The notes beneath the pieces were generated by a model. The model saw only the letters and a program-made list of their open reading frames with translations, was not told the DNA's origin and made no database searches. From positions 340,598 through 404,597 of the forward strand of contig NZ_SSOD01000001.1 in assembly GCF_004801305.1 (NCBI RefSeq): 64,000 nucleotides of DNA, in the 5' to 3' direction. Shown here piece after piece: positions 55,282 through 64,000 of this stretch (position 1 is the first letter of the stretch; each line of letters starts with the position of its first letter). The DNA comes from Pseudothauera rhizosphaerae (GTDB lineage Bacteria > Pseudomonadota > Gammaproteobacteria > Burkholderiales > Rhodocyclaceae). The position numbers and the translations under genes were made by a program.

Positions 55282-55365
55282 TACTTCCGCGGAGGCGGAA
55301 AAAAGCGTGATTTCGTACGATCGGCCTGGAAACGCCGACTGGCGCAACGGTCCTCACCTGCCGGA

Positions 55366-56415
55366 TCAGCCGCCACGCAGCAGACGCCGCAGTTCGCTGG
55401 GCGCGCAGCCGGTCCAGCGCCGGAAGGAGCGGCGGAAATTGGTGGTGTCGCTGAAGCTCAGGCGCGCGGCCACCGCCTCGTTGCCCAGGCCCTCGCGCTC
55501 GTAGAGGTGCAGCGCGACGTGGGTGCGGGCGGCGTCGAACTGGGCCTGGAAGGTGGTGCCGTGCTTGTGCAGCTTGCGCTTGAAGGTCGCCGGGCTGGTG
55601 CCGAAGGCTTCGGCCACGCGCTCCAGGTTGAGCGGCAAGCCGCTGTGGGCGCAGAGGTATTCGTGCACGCGGTCGAGAAAACCCGCCTCGCCCGGCAGGG
55701 CGGCGATTTGTGCGCGGCTGGCCGCGCAGGCGGCCGGACCGGCGAGGGCCGCGTGGTCGGGCAGGGGCTGGTGCAGGTGTTCGCGGGCGATGCCGATGCG
55801 GTCCATGCGGCAGTCGAAGCGCAGGTCGTCGCCCAGGTGCACCCAGTACTGTTCCACGTGGCGGGGCTGGGGATGGGCCAGGTGGAACTGCCACGGCAGG
55901 CGCCGCCCGGTGAGCGCGCGCGCCATGGCGACCACGGCGGTCATGGCGGACTCGACCAGCAGGCGGCGCTGGTCGCCGCAGCCGCAGGCATCCACCCAGT
56001 ACAGGCAGGCGTGCCGGGCGTCCAGGTGCAGGCGCGGCGCCAGTAGCGGCGTCAGCAGGGCGCGGGCGGCCACCAGTCGTTCCAGCGCTTCCAGCAGGTC
56101 TGCGGCGCCCCGCAGGGCCTGGCTATGTACGCCGTACTGGCCCGGCAGCAGACGCTGGCCGAGCAGGAAACCGGTGTCGGGCGCGTCCATCAGCCGTTCC
56201 AGATTGTCCAGCAGGGCCAGGTACTGCCGCGGGCTGACGAGGAGCCGGCCGGCGCGCAGGGCGTCTTCGGTCATGCCCGTGCCGCGCAGCATGGCGCGCA
56301 GCGAGTGCCCGCGCGACAGGGCCAGGTCGATGGCGACGGCGGGCTGGTGGAGGGCGGGGATGAAGGCTTCGTCGCACTCGTACCAGGATGCCGCCGGGGC
56401 GCGCGGCGGAGCCAT
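55366..56415 (-). CDS. AraC-family transcriptional regulator (OruR/ArgR type)
   Basis: This 349-residue regulator has an N-terminal ligand-binding domain of about 230 residues of the Arabinose_bd type (LLGQRLLPGQYGVHSQAL). The C-terminal AraC DNA-binding domain has LPLNLERVAEAFGTSPATFKRKL and NEAVAARLSFSDTTNFRRSF, the two helix-turn-helices. It lies 11 bases downstream of the GGDEF-like gene on the same strand. The ligand is unknown. Confidence 0.92.
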   Translation of the reverse strand: MAPPRAPAASWYECDEAFIPALHQPAVAIDLALSRGHSLRAMLRGTGMTEDALRAGRLLVSPRQYLALLDNLERLMDAPDTGFLLGQRLLPGQYGVHSQALRGAADLLEALERLVAARALLTPLLAPRLHLDARHACLYWVDACGCGDQRRLLVESAMTAVVAMARALTGRRLPWQFHLAHPQPRHVEQYWVHLGDDLRFDCRMDRIGIAREHLHQPLPDHAALAGPAACAASRAQIAALPGEAGFLDRVHEYLCAHSGLPLNLERVAEAFGTSPATFKRKLHKHGTTFQAQFDAARTHVALHLYEREGLGNEAVAARLSFSDTTNFRRSFRRWTGCAPSELRRLLRGG

Positions 56416-56426
56416 GACCGTGGCGG

Positions 56427-57374
56427 TCAGGCGGCGGGCGGCGTGTCGCGCCGCTCGTCGCGCAGGCCCAGGTTGAGGCGGCGCAGCAGGGTTTCGGCGT
56501 CCTCGTCCACCGCCATCAGCGCGGCCGTGCGGGCACGCAGCCGCAGGCGTTCGTCCTGGCCCTGGGTGTGGTAGGCGAAGCTGGCGACCGCCGCTTCCAG
56601 TTCGCAGGCGATGTCCTGGGCGACGCGCTCGCCGGTGTCCGGCAGCAGCACCACGAAGCGGTCGCCGGCCAGGCGGCAGAGCAGGTCCTGGTGGCGCAGG
56701 TTGAGCAGCAGCAGGTGGCTGAGCGCCAGCAGCAGGGCGTCGCCTTCCCCATGGCCGAAGCGGCGGTTGACGGCGTCGAAATCGTCGATGTCGAGCGCCA
56801 CCAGCGACAGGGGCCGGCGTTCGGCGCGCGCCTGGCGCAGGGACAGGTCGAGCTGGCGGCGCAGGTATTCGGCGCCTGCCAGGGGGGTGAGCTTGTCGAA
56901 CAGGCGGTGCTCGCGGAACAGGCGTTCACGCTTTTCCATCTGCGCGCTGATCGCCCGCTGCTCGCAATGCCAGTGGTAGAGGCCCACGGTGATCAGCAGC
57001 AGCCCCACCGGCATGGGCCCGGATTCCAGCCATTTGTCCCAGGTGACCGCATCCGGCAGCTTGACGAACTCGTCCAGGCAGTCCATCCACAGGGAGAAGA
57101 ACACACAGCCGAGGCCGCCGGACAGCCAGCGCGTGACCCGCCCCGGCGGGCGGCTGCGCAGCAGCATGACGAGCCAGACCAGGGTGAGCAGCGCCGAGCC
57201 CCCCTCGCCGACCACGTCCAGCCAGTCGATCCCGGCCCAGCCTGCGGGGGTGCCGGCGGCAAGATAGAGCAGCAGGCCGATGTTGGCGCACAGCAGCAGG
57301 GCCGCCAGGGTGGAGCGGTGCGGACGCAGGCTGGGCGCGGCGGCGAGGTGGAAGAGGGAGAGGGTGTTCTGCAC
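56427..57374 (-). CDS. Membrane protein with degenerate GGDEF domain
   Basis: This 315-residue protein has four or five membrane helices (about 22-135) and a C-terminal GGDEF-fold domain. The active site reads AGDRF where GGDEF is expected. The upstream DxLTxLxNR motif is changed to FDKLTPLAGAEYL. DIDDFDAVNRRFGHGEGD, which positions the nucleotide, is partly kept. It probably has no cyclase activity and may bind nucleotide or partner proteins. It precedes the AraC gene. Confidence 0.85.
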   Translation of the reverse strand: MQNTLSLFHLAAAPSLRPHRSTLAALLLCANIGLLLYLAAGTPAGWAGIDWLDVVGEGGSALLTLVWLVMLLRSRPPGRVTRWLSGGLGCVFFSLWMDCLDEFVKLPDAVTWDKWLESGPMPVGLLLITVGLYHWHCEQRAISAQMEKRERLFREHRLFDKLTPLAGAEYLRRQLDLSLRQARAERRPLSLVALDIDDFDAVNRRFGHGEGDALLLALSHLLLLNLRHQDLLCRLAGDRFVVLLPDTGERVAQDIACELEAAVASFAYHTQGQDERLRLRARTAALMAVDEDAETLLRRLNLGLRDERRDTPPAA

Positions 57375-57495
57375 GGCGGGGAGTAGGAGTGGCCTGCGCG
57401 CATGGAAACAGGCGGATGTGACGCGGACGTGACCGATGGCGGGTCGAATCGGCTCAGCCGAAAAGACCCCTTGGCCCGATCGCGCCCCGTACCCG

Positions 57496-57567
57496 GTAGG
57501 AGCGGGCTTGCCCGCGATGCGGCCTGAAAGGAAACCACCGCCGCATCGCGGCCAAGGCCGCTCCTAC
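57496..57567. repeat. REP-type inverted repeat upstream of the TonB-dependent receptor
   Basis: GTAGGAGCGGGCTTGCCCGC then GATGCGGC (57496-57523), and its inverted form to 57567. It lies in the 326-base gap before the receptor gene, which otherwise holds two near-identical 20-base direct repeats (57441-57460 and 57583-57602) and the promoter described at 57631. The same palindrome recurs at 60249. Confidence 0.9.
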
Positions 57568-57630
57568 AGCCGGACCCGCGCCGGGTCGTATCGGCTCAGG
57601 CCGTCGGGCGCCCTCCGCCGTCCGCCGCCG

Positions 57631-57664
57631 CTGTAACCGAACCGCAACCCCCGCCCCCGATAGT
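57631..57664 (+). promoter_or_regulatory. Candidate PhoB-dependent promoter of the phytase locus
   Basis: CTGTAAC-CGAA-CCGCAAC (57631-57648) are two 7-base direct repeats with an 11-base period, like a Pho box (CTGTCAT repeats); the second repeat is weak. GATAGT (57659-57664), ten bases further, would be the -10. A GAGAGGA ribosome site precedes the receptor start at 57701. Regulation by phosphate starvation would suit a phytase operon. It is a pattern match only. Confidence 0.45.
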
Positions 57665-57700
57665 CCCGCCGCATTCCTTCATCCACGAGAGGACTTCACC

Positions 57701-60223
57701 GTGCGGCGCTCCACGCAAAACCGGGTACGGCAATCGGCCCGCCCCCATGCCTGTATGAAACTGCTGGCCCTTTCCATCCTCGGCCTGAACGGCGCCGCCC
57801 TTGCCCAGGAGACGCCGCCCACCGAGCACGTGAACGTGATCGGCCAGGCCGCCAGCCTGGATCAGGCGCTGCGCAAGCAGCGCGCCTCGGACCGCATCGA
57901 AAGCGTGGTGCACGCCGACGGCGTGGCGCAGCTGCCCGACGACAACGCCGCCGAGGCCCTGCAGCGCGTGCCGGGCGTGTCGGTGGAGCGCGACCAGGGC
58001 GAAGGGCGCTTCGTCAGCGTGCGCGGGCTGGGACCGGACTTCAACAGCGTGACCATCAACGGCGCCGAGGTGCCGGCGCCGGAAAGCGACACCCGCGCGG
58101 TGGCGCTGGACGTGCTGCCGTCCGAACTGATCCAGTCCCTGTCGGTGGTGAAGACGCTCACCCCGGACATGGACGCCAACTCCCTGGGCGGCACGGTGGA
58201 GATCGACAGCCTGTCGGCCTTCGACCACGAAGGGCGCTTCTACACTTTCACCGCGGAAGGCGGCTACGACGGCAATACGGACAAGACCAGCCCGAAACTG
58301 TCCGGCGCGGTCAGCGAACGCTTCAGCCTGGGCGGCGGCACCGACAACTTCGGCGTGGCCGCGGCCTTCAGTTGGAACGACCGCAGGTTCGGCTCCGACA
58401 ACGTGGAAACCGGCGGGGCCTGGGATTTCGACGAGGCCGACGGGCGAGGCCGCCTGGAAGAGCTGGAGGCGCGCCGCTACGACATCACCCGCGAGCGCAC
58501 CGGCCTGGGGCTGAACTTCGACTACCGCCCCGACGCCGCGTCCAGCTACTACCTGCGCACCCTGTACAGCCGCTTCGCCGACACCGAGGAGCGCCAGTCC
58601 GTGGGGCTGGAATTCGACGATCCGCTGCTGGCGGGCGAATCCGGCGACGACGCGGAGGCGGTGCGGTCGCTGAAGCAGCGCAAGGAAACCCAGACCGTGG
58701 AATCCTACGCCCTGGGCGGCGAACGCAGCCTGGGCGCGTGGACGCTGAGCGGCCAGGCAGCCTGGAGCAAGGCCAGCGAGCGGCTGAAGAACGGCATCGG
58801 CGCCGCCGATTTCGTGCGCGACATCGACGGCGTGGGCTATACCTCCGGGCACAAGCCCTACCCCCTGGGCGGCGCCGATTTCAACGACGCCAGCCAGTAC
58901 GAGCTGGACGAGGTGGAGATCACCGATTCCGACGCCACGGACAAGATCCGCTCCCTGCGCCTGGATCTGGCGCGCGACTTCGAACTGGGCGGCCACGCCT
59001 CGCGCCTCAAGTTCGGCGCCAAGTTCAGCAAGCGCGACAAGCGTTTCGACGAGGACGTTTGGGTGTACGACGACTTCGGCGGCGCCGCGCTGAGCCTGGA
59101 CCAGTACGCGCGCGGCAGCATCGACAACCTGGGCGGCCCGCGCATCTCCAACCGGGCCATCCGCAACCTGATCGCCACGCTGGACAGGGACGGCGCCTAC
59201 GACGAGGAGGAGTCGCGCATCAACGACTTCCGCATCCGCGAGGACCGCCAGGCCGCCTACGTGATGAACACCCTGGACTGGCACGACTGGACCTTCATCG
59301 CCGGCCTGCGCTACGAGCGCGACCGCCTGCGCGCCGAAGGCACCGGCGTGCGCGACGGCGACTTCGAGGCCAGCCGCCACCGCCGCACCGATTCCCACTG
59401 GCTGCCGGGCCTGCACGCGCGCTACCGCATCGACCGCCAGACCCAGGTGCGCGCGGCGTGGACCCAGTCCGTGGTGCGCCCCACCTTCGGCCAACTGGCG
59501 CCGGGCTTCGTCATCGACGGCGACGAGGCCGAATTCGGCAACCCCAACCTGAAGCCGCTCAAGTCCCGCAACCTGGACCTGGGCATCGAGCGTTATCTCG
59601 GGCGCAGCGGCGTGATGTCCGCGCATCTCTTCCACAAGGACATCCGCGACTTCGCCTACGGCGTCGATGTGGCCGGCCAGGGCGAATGGGCGGCCTTCGA
59701 CGAGGCCCACACCTTCGCCAACGGGGACGATGCCAAGGTCTACGGCCTGGAGCTGGCGTGGTCGCAGAAGCTCGACCACCTGCCGGCGCCGTGGAACGGC
59801 CTCATCCTGGGCACCAACCTCACCTTCAGCCGCTCCGACGCGCGCATCGAAGGCATGGCCGACGGCGCCTGGCATTCGCGCAAGATCGACCTGCCCAACC
59901 AGGCCGACACGGTGGCCAACGTCATGCTGGGCTGGGAGAACCGCCGCGCCAGCATCCGCCTGTCGGCCAACTACAAGTCCGAGCGCCTGATCGAAGTGGC
60001 CGGCATAGCCGATCCGCAGCACGACCTGCAGGCGGATTCCCAACTCTTCGTCGATCTCAGCGTGCGCTACTTCATCACGCCGCGCCTGCAGTTGTCGTTC
60101 GAGGCGCAGAACCTGACCGACGAGAACTACTACACCTACGTCCATCGCCGCGCCTACAACAGCCAGTACGAAGAGTACGGCCGCGCCTACAAGCTGGGCT
60201 TGACCTTCACCTCGGACTTCTGA
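57701..60223 (+). CDS. TonB-dependent outer-membrane receptor
   Basis: This protein is 840 residues from GTG 57701, or 822 from ATG 57755; the latter gives a clean signal peptide (MKLLALSILGLNGAALAQ), while the GTG has the better ribosome site. The plug domain has LPDDNAAEALQRVPGVSVERD and RGLGPDFNSVTINGAEVPAP. This is the TIGR01782-type group of receptors. The barrel ends in KLGLTFTSDF with the terminal Phe. Downstream phytase and ExbB-ExbD-TonB genes suggest uptake of phytate, inositol phosphates or their metal complexes. Confidence 0.95.
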   Translation: MRRSTQNRVRQSARPHACMKLLALSILGLNGAALAQETPPTEHVNVIGQAASLDQALRKQRASDRIESVVHADGVAQLPDDNAAEALQRVPGVSVERDQGEGRFVSVRGLGPDFNSVTINGAEVPAPESDTRAVALDVLPSELIQSLSVVKTLTPDMDANSLGGTVEIDSLSAFDHEGRFYTFTAEGGYDGNTDKTSPKLSGAVSERFSLGGGTDNFGVAAAFSWNDRRFGSDNVETGGAWDFDEADGRGRLEELEARRYDITRERTGLGLNFDYRPDAASSYYLRTLYSRFADTEERQSVGLEFDDPLLAGESGDDAEAVRSLKQRKETQTVESYALGGERSLGAWTLSGQAAWSKASERLKNGIGAADFVRDIDGVGYTSGHKPYPLGGADFNDASQYELDEVEITDSDATDKIRSLRLDLARDFELGGHASRLKFGAKFSKRDKRFDEDVWVYDDFGGAALSLDQYARGSIDNLGGPRISNRAIRNLIATLDRDGAYDEEESRINDFRIREDRQAAYVMNTLDWHDWTFIAGLRYERDRLRAEGTGVRDGDFEASRHRRTDSHWLPGLHARYRIDRQTQVRAAWTQSVVRPTFGQLAPGFVIDGDEAEFGNPNLKPLKSRNLDLGIERYLGRSGVMSAHLFHKDIRDFAYGVDVAGQGEWAAFDEAHTFANGDDAKVYGLELAWSQKLDHLPAPWNGLILGTNLTFSRSDARIEGMADGAWHSRKIDLPNQADTVANVMLGWENRRASIRLSANYKSERLIEVAGIADPQHDLQADSQLFVDLSVRYFITPRLQLSFEAQNLTDENYYTYVHRRAYNSQYEEYGRAYKLGLTFTSDF

Positions 60224-60248
60224 GTTCCATCACCGGAACGGCGGCGCT

Positions 60249-60322
60249 GTGGGAGCGGGCTTGCCCGCGATTGCGGCGTGCCTTCCGCCACCCGCCGAAT
60301 CGCGGCCAAGGCCGCTCCTACA
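60249..60322. repeat. REP-type inverted repeat between receptor and phytase
   Basis: GTGGGAGCGGGCTTGCCCGC at the left and AATCGCGGCCAAGGCCGCTC at the right, the same family as 57496-57567. It lies in the 107-base gap between the receptor and phytase genes, where a strong RNA hairpin could protect the upstream message or lower expression of the downstream gene. Confidence 0.9.
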
Positions 60323-60330
60323 ACACAAGC

Positions 60331-62298
60331 ATGAAAGGACCGCATCCCTGCCCCCTCCTCCCCTTCCCCCGCCGCCTGGGCGCGCTCGCCTGCGCCCTGG
60401 CGCTGGCGGGCTGCGCCGAGCGCGCGAACCACGACGCCCCCGCGGCGGACGCCGCGCCGGCACTGCAGACCACGCCCTGGACGCCCGCCGTGCAGGACGT
60501 GGAAGCCGCCCAGTGGCTTGCCGGTGCGGCACCCGGCGAGCCGCGCCAGCGCCTGCTCGCCAGCGAACGCGAGGGCCTGCAATGGCTGGACGCATCCGGC
60601 CGCAGCCTGGCCCGCCTCGACGGCCGCTACGAGGGGCTGGACCACCGCGCCGGCGCGGACGGCGTGCTGGTCGCCAGCATCGACGCCGTGCGCCAGCAGG
60701 CCGTGGTCGCCGCCCTCGACATGGGCGCGCGGCGCTGGGGGGAAGTCCTCTACCTGCCGCGCCGGAACTTCAAGATCGACGGCCTGTGCCTGTACCGCGA
60801 CGAGGCCGGCAACCTGTTCGCCTTCCTGGTCGGCGAGGAAGGAAAGGGCGAGCAATGGCTGGTCGGCCAGGGCGGCGCGCCGCTGGCCCAGGCCCGCCAG
60901 GTGCGCAGCCTGGGCCTGCCGCCCGCGGCCACGCTGTGCCATGCGGACGACGGCGCCGGGCTGCTCTACGTGAACGAGGAAGGCGTCGGCCTGTGGGCCT
61001 ACCCGGCCCACGCGGAAGCGCCACTGGAGCGCCAGCCGGTGGACCTGCGCGCACCCTTCGGCGGCGTGCAGGGCAGCGTCGCCGGCGTGGCGGCCGTGCC
61101 CGGCGGCGTGCTGGCGCTGGACCCGGAAGCCGGCCGCCTGCACCGCTACCGCTTCGACGGCGAGGACTGGCAGGCCGAAACGCCGCTGGCGCTGCCCGGC
61201 CTGAGCGAGCCGGAATGGCTGGCGGCGCGCGTCGACGGCACGGCCACCGAACTGCTGATCGGCGATGACCAGGGCTGGCACGAAGCGCGCATCGACTGGC
61301 GGCCGGCACCACCGCCCGCGCCCCGCGCGCTGCCGGTGCTGCCCGCGCGCGTGCAGACCGACCCGGTGCCCAGCCTGGGCGATGCCGCCGACGACCCGGC
61401 GATCTGGCTGCACCCGGACGACCCGCGCCGCAGCCTGGTGCTGGGCACCGACAAGCAGGGCGGCCTGGTGGTGTACGACCTGCACGGCCGCACCGTGCAG
61501 GACCTGCGCGTGGGCCGGCAGAACAACGTGGACGTGCGCGCCGGCTTCCGGGTCGGCGACCGCCTGATGGACCTGGCCGTATCCACCAACCGGGACCACA
61601 ACAGCCTGCACGTCTTCGCCATCGAGCGCGACAGCGGCCGGCTGACGGTGCTGGGCGAAATCGACACGCCGCTCACGGACATCTACGGCCTGTGCCTGTT
61701 CAAGGACGCCCAGGGGGACATCCACGCCTTCGCCAACGACAAGGACGGCAGCTTCGTGCAGTACCGCCTGAGCGCGCCCGACGGCCGCCCGCAGGGCGAA
61801 CTGGTGCGCCGCTTCGCCGTGGCCTCCCAGCCCGAAGGCTGCGTGGCCGACGACCGCCGCGAGCGCCTCTTCGTCGGCGAGGAGGACGTGGCCGTGTGGG
61901 CCCTGGATGCCCGCGCCGACGCGCCCGCCGCGCCGGAGCAGGTCATCGCCGTGGGCGATGTCGTGCAGGACGACATCGAGGGCCTGGCGCTGTACCACGG
62001 CAAGAGCCGCGACTACCTGGTCATCTCCAGCCAGGGCAACGACAGCTACGTGGTGCTCGACGCCACCCCGCCCTACGCCCTGCGCGGCGCCTTCCGCATC
62101 GGCCTCAACGCCGGGGCCGGCATCGACGGCGCTTCGGAGACCGACGGCCTGGAGGTCACCTCCGCGAACCTGGGCGGCCTCTGGTCCGAAGGCCTGCTGG
62201 TGGTGCAGGACGGCCGCAAGCGCATGCCGGAAGGGCCGCAGAACTACAAGTACCTGCCCTGGGCGGACGTGGTTCGCGCCCTCGGGCTGGAGCCGTGA
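60331..62298 (+). CDS. Beta-propeller phytase lipoprotein
   Basis: This 655-residue protein has a lipobox LALAGC (Cys28). It contains two propeller-like halves. The C-terminal half (about 340-650) has clear phytase motifs: [37 protein letters not shown] and [18 protein letters not shown]. These Asp/Glu bind calcium and phosphate. The N-terminal half lacks most of these, as in dual-domain beta-propeller phytases, where it has an accessory role. It releases phosphate from phytate at the cell envelope. The position after a TonB-dependent receptor fits uptake of the product. Confidence 0.93.
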   Translation: MKGPHPCPLLPFPRRLGALACALALAGCAERANHDAPAADAAPALQTTPWTPAVQDVEAAQWLAGAAPGEPRQRLLASEREGLQWLDASGRSLARLDGRYEGLDHRAGADGVLVASIDAVRQQAVVAALDMGARRWGEVLYLPRRNFKIDGLCLYRDEAGNLFAFLVGEEGKGEQWLVGQGGAPLAQARQVRSLGLPPAATLCHADDGAGLLYVNEEGVGLWAYPAHAEAPLERQPVDLRAPFGGVQGSVAGVAAVPGGVLALDPEAGRLHRYRFDGEDWQAETPLALPGLSEPEWLAARVDGTATELLIGDDQGWHEARIDWRPAPPPAPRALPVLPARVQTDPVPSLGDAADDPAIWLHPDDPRRSLVLGTDKQGGLVVYDLHGRTVQDLRVGRQNNVDVRAGFRVGDRLMDLAVSTNRDHNSLHVFAIERDSGRLTVLGEIDTPLTDIYGLCLFKDAQGDIHAFANDKDGSFVQYRLSAPDGRPQGELVRRFAVASQPEGCVADDRRERLFVGEEDVAVWALDARADAPAAPEQVIAVGDVVQDDIEGLALYHGKSRDYLVISSQGNDSYVVLDATPPYALRGAFRIGLNAGAGIDGASETDGLEVTSANLGGLWSEGLLVVQDGRKRMPEGPQNYKYLPWADVVRALGLEP

Positions 62299-62318
62299 GC
62301 CAATCCTGCAAACCACTT

Positions 62319-62436
62319 CTCCCCTCTCCCCTCGCGGGAGAGGGGCCGGGGGAGAGGGGGCCGCCGTGCCAGCACCGAGCCTGCGTCCCTGCGGGACGCC
62401 CCCTCTCCCCAGCCCTCTCCCACAAGGGGAGAGGGG
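62319..62436. repeat. C-rich/G-rich intergenic inverted repeat, copy C
   Basis: CCCCTCTCCCCTCGCGGGAG at the left, with outer GGGGGAGAGGGGG, and the inverted copy CCCCCTCTCCCCAGCCCTCT with hairpin CCCACAAGGGGAGAGG at the right. It lies after the phytase gene and before exbB. Same family as copies at 40624 and 55166. Confidence 0.85.
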
Positions 62437-62552
62437 GCAGGCCGTGCCTTGCCGTCTGGCTAGCCTGAAACGGTCATCTTCCCGACAAACCACCCTGCTT
62501 CAATCCCACCAGGCGACCGCCCGGCCCCCGCCGGGCGGCCCGGAGAACACCC

Positions 62553-63311
62553 ATGTCCGCACCCCTTCCTTCCTCCCCCCTCAGCATCTGGTCGCTGGTC
62601 GCCGACGCCAGCCCCCTCGTGCAGGCCGTCATGCTGATCCTGCTCCTCGCCTCGGTGGCGAGCTGGGCGGTGATCTTCCTGCGCGGCGCGGTGCTGCGCC
62701 GCGCGTACGGCCGCCAGCGCGCCTGCCTGGAGGATTTCCGCCGCCATGCGGACCCCGTCGCCTTGCACCGCACGCCGCCGTCCGCCTGGCAGGCGCGGCC
62801 CGCAGCGGACGAGGACGGCCTGCCGCGCATCTTCCACGCCGGCTGCGCCGCGTTCATGCACCAACTGGAGAGCGGCGAGGACGATGCGGAAATCGTGCTC
62901 GACGACGTGGACCGGGCCCTGCACGTGGCCATCGCCGAGGAACAGGAACGCCTGGAACAGGGCCTGAGCTTCCTCGCCACGGTGGGCTCGGTGAGCCCCT
63001 ACATCGGCCTGTTCGGCACCGTGTGGGGGATCATGAACGCCTTCATCGGCCTGTCCCAGGTCCAGCAGGTGAGCATCAACACCGTGGCGCCGGGCATCGC
63101 CGAGGCCCTGGTCGCCACCGCCATCGGCCTGTTCGCCGCGATTCCCGCGGTGATGGCCTACAACCGCCTGTCCGCGCGGGTGCGCGCCCTGTCGGCGCGC
63201 TTCGAGGCCTTCGCCAGCGAACTGGAAACCCGCCTGCACCGGCACCTGCGCCGGCACGGCGGCACGGCACCGGGCAGCACCGCCGTACCCGCCAGCGGCC
63301 TGCCGATCTGA
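62553..63311 (+). CDS. exbB: ExbB/TolQ-family proton channel protein
   Basis: This 252-residue inner-membrane protein has three helices: about 22-45 ([20 protein letters not shown]), about 145-165 and about 185-205. The MotA/TolQ/ExbB core is visible: [19 protein letters not shown], then [26 protein letters not shown] cytoplasmic domain lies between helices one and two. It lies upstream of exbD and tonB. It probably energises the receptor encoded at 57701; a Tol role is less likely as no Pal or TolB is near. Confidence 0.93.
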   Translation: MSAPLPSSPLSIWSLVADASPLVQAVMLILLLASVASWAVIFLRGAVLRRAYGRQRACLEDFRRHADPVALHRTPPSAWQARPAADEDGLPRIFHAGCAAFMHQLESGEDDAEIVLDDVDRALHVAIAEEQERLEQGLSFLATVGSVSPYIGLFGTVWGIMNAFIGLSQVQQVSINTVAPGIAEALVATAIGLFAAIPAVMAYNRLSARVRALSARFEAFASELETRLHRHLRRHGGTAPGSTAVPASGLPI

Positions 63312-63325
63312 ATCGGGAGCCCGCC

Positions 63326-63784
63326 ATGCGCCGCTGCCGCCGTCACGCCGCCCCCGCCCACCAGCCCAAGGCGGAAATGAACGTCGTGCCTTACATCGAC
63401 GTGATGCTGGTGCTGCTGGTGATCTTCATGGTCACCGTGCCCGTGCTCACCCAGGGCGTGGCGCTGGAACTGCCCAAGGTCTCCGCTGTGCCGCTGCCCG
63501 TGGACGCCCGCCAGCGCATCCTGACCCTGTCGGTGACCGCCGACGGGCGCTACCACTGGCATCTGGGCGAGGACATCGACATCCACACGCGCAGCGGCGG
63601 TGCCGACGGCGTGGACGCGATGGTGCCGCAGATCGCCGCCATCACCGCCGCCCATCCGGACACCCAGGTCTACATCCGCGCCGACGGCCGCACCGACTAC
63701 AGCACCGTGGTGGCCGGCATGGCCGCGCTGCAGCGCGGCGGCGTGAGCCGCATCGGCCTGCTCACCGAGGAGCCGGCGCAGTGA
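63326..63784 (+). CDS. exbD: ExbD/TolR-family proton channel protein
   Basis: This 152-residue protein has one membrane helix with the essential Asp: [20 protein letters not shown], where Asp binds the proton. A periplasmic domain follows ([30 protein letters not shown]). The cytoplasmic N-terminus is basic (MRRCRRH). It is 14 bases from exbB, and its stop overlaps the GTG start of tonB. Confidence 0.94.
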   Translation: MRRCRRHAAPAHQPKAEMNVVPYIDVMLVLLVIFMVTVPVLTQGVALELPKVSAVPLPVDARQRILTLSVTADGRYHWHLGEDIDIHTRSGGADGVDAMVPQIAAITAAHPDTQVYIRADGRTDYSTVVAGMAALQRGGVSRIGLLTEEPAQ

Positions 63785-64000
63785 GTTGCGCCCTCGCCGC
63801 GCCATGGGACGGACGGCTGACCGCCGTCGCCGGCTCGGTGCTGCTGCACGGCGCGCTGGCGCTGGCCCTGGTGCTGGCCGCCGACGTGTGGACGGCAGCG
63901 CCGCAGCCGGTCCGCGCCCCGTCCATCGAAGCCCGCCTGGTGACGCTGCCCCGCCCGGCGCCGCCCCGGCCCGCGCCGCCCGAGGCTGTCCCGCCGCCCG
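63781..64000 (+). CDS. tonB: TonB/TolA-type energy transducer, N-terminal part
   Basis: GTG at 63781 overlaps the exbD stop (GTGA). The 73 visible residues are a short cytoplasmic tail, one membrane helix with the SxxxH motif ([17 protein letters not shown]), and the start of a Pro-rich periplasmic spacer ([15 protein letters not shown]). The gene runs off the right edge, so TonB cannot be fully separated from TolA. The receptor-phytase context favours TonB. Confidence 0.85.
   Translation, partial: MSCALAAPWDGRLTAVAGSVLLHGALALALVLAADVWTAAPQPVRAPSIEARLVTLPRPAPPRPAPPEAVPPP

Noticed and set aside
53452..55347. 631-codon minus-strand frame across the LivK-type gene
   Set aside because: Low-complexity His/Gly/Arg composition. 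The opposite strand encodes a recognisable binding protein.
57596..60145. 849-codon minus-strand frame opposite the TonB-dependent receptor
   Set aside because: Shadow of a GC-rich gene; composition is dominated by Val, Gln, Gly and Ala with no family features.
1..64000. tRNA, rRNA or integrase-linked attachment sites
   Set aside because: Intergenic gaps are short and none showed a cloverleaf, an rRNA stretch or an integrase/transposase gene, so no genomic-island boundary can be supported. This was by eye only.
62553..64000. Assignment as tolQ-tolR-tolA of the cell-envelope Tol-Pal system
   Set aside because: No ybgC is adjacent and the genes follow a TonB-dependent receptor and phytase, so ExbB-ExbD-TonB is preferred. 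The end of the third gene is needed to be certain.

Overview
The window is about 70% GC, with tightly packed genes, many ATGA/GTGA start-stop overlaps and NtrC/sigma-54 regulation. It comes from a Gram-negative bacterium, most likely a betaproteobacterium (Rhodocyclales/Burkholderiales type). The main reason is that the first 18 kb follows the gene order of the Ralstonia eutropha membrane-bound-hydrogenase accessory and regulatory operon. The species call is inference.

Region 1 (1-18.9 kb) opens with the 3' end of a GGDEF-EAL gene. It continues with a [NiFe]-hydrogenase maturation operon in the order hoxM-L-Q-R-T-V, hypA-B-F1-C-D, a small HepT-like gene, hypE, hypX and hoxA. A YefM-YoeB toxin-antitoxin pair and a DUF423 gene come next, then the H2 sensor genes hoxB-hoxC, the kinase gene hoxJ and the nickel permease gene hupE. 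The catalytic subunit genes and hoxO are absent from the window. hypF is the short Kae1-only form and carries a REP-like palindrome in its first codons. Sigma-54 promoter matches lie before hoxM and hupE, and a perfect palindromic terminator closes hupE.

Region 2 (18.9-27.5 kb) holds a flavin reductase and mutY, then a divergent zinc locus. Leftward are a DUF2796 protein, an ABC ATPase, an FtsX-type permease and DUF3299. Rightward are Zur, an unannotated 42-residue His-tailed membrane microprotein, ZnuC, ZnuB, ZnuA and a small secreted protein. A near-palindromic candidate Zur box sits between the two arms.

Region 3 (27.5-45.4 kb) is mostly housekeeping and sensing: a LysE exporter, a ChaN lipoprotein, IlvD, YceH, Lgt, a PAS histidine kinase with a degenerate receiver, malonyl-CoA decarboxylase, an EAL-porin-periplasmic protein trio, a TRIC-type channel, a nitronate monooxygenase, LivH-LivM without ATPases, and a LuxR-type regulator.

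Region 4 (45.5-57.4 kb) has two tandem autotransporters with nearly identical barrels, a LivK-type binding protein, an AraC regulator and a degenerate GGDEF protein.

Region 5 (57.4-64 kb) looks like a phytate-phosphate acquisition locus: a TonB-dependent receptor, a lipoprotein beta-propeller phytase, ExbB, ExbD and the start of TonB. A Pho-box-like promoter precedes the receptor, and REP-type elements lie on both sides of it. Four C-rich/G-rich inverted repeats occupy intergenic gaps, mostly at transcript ends.
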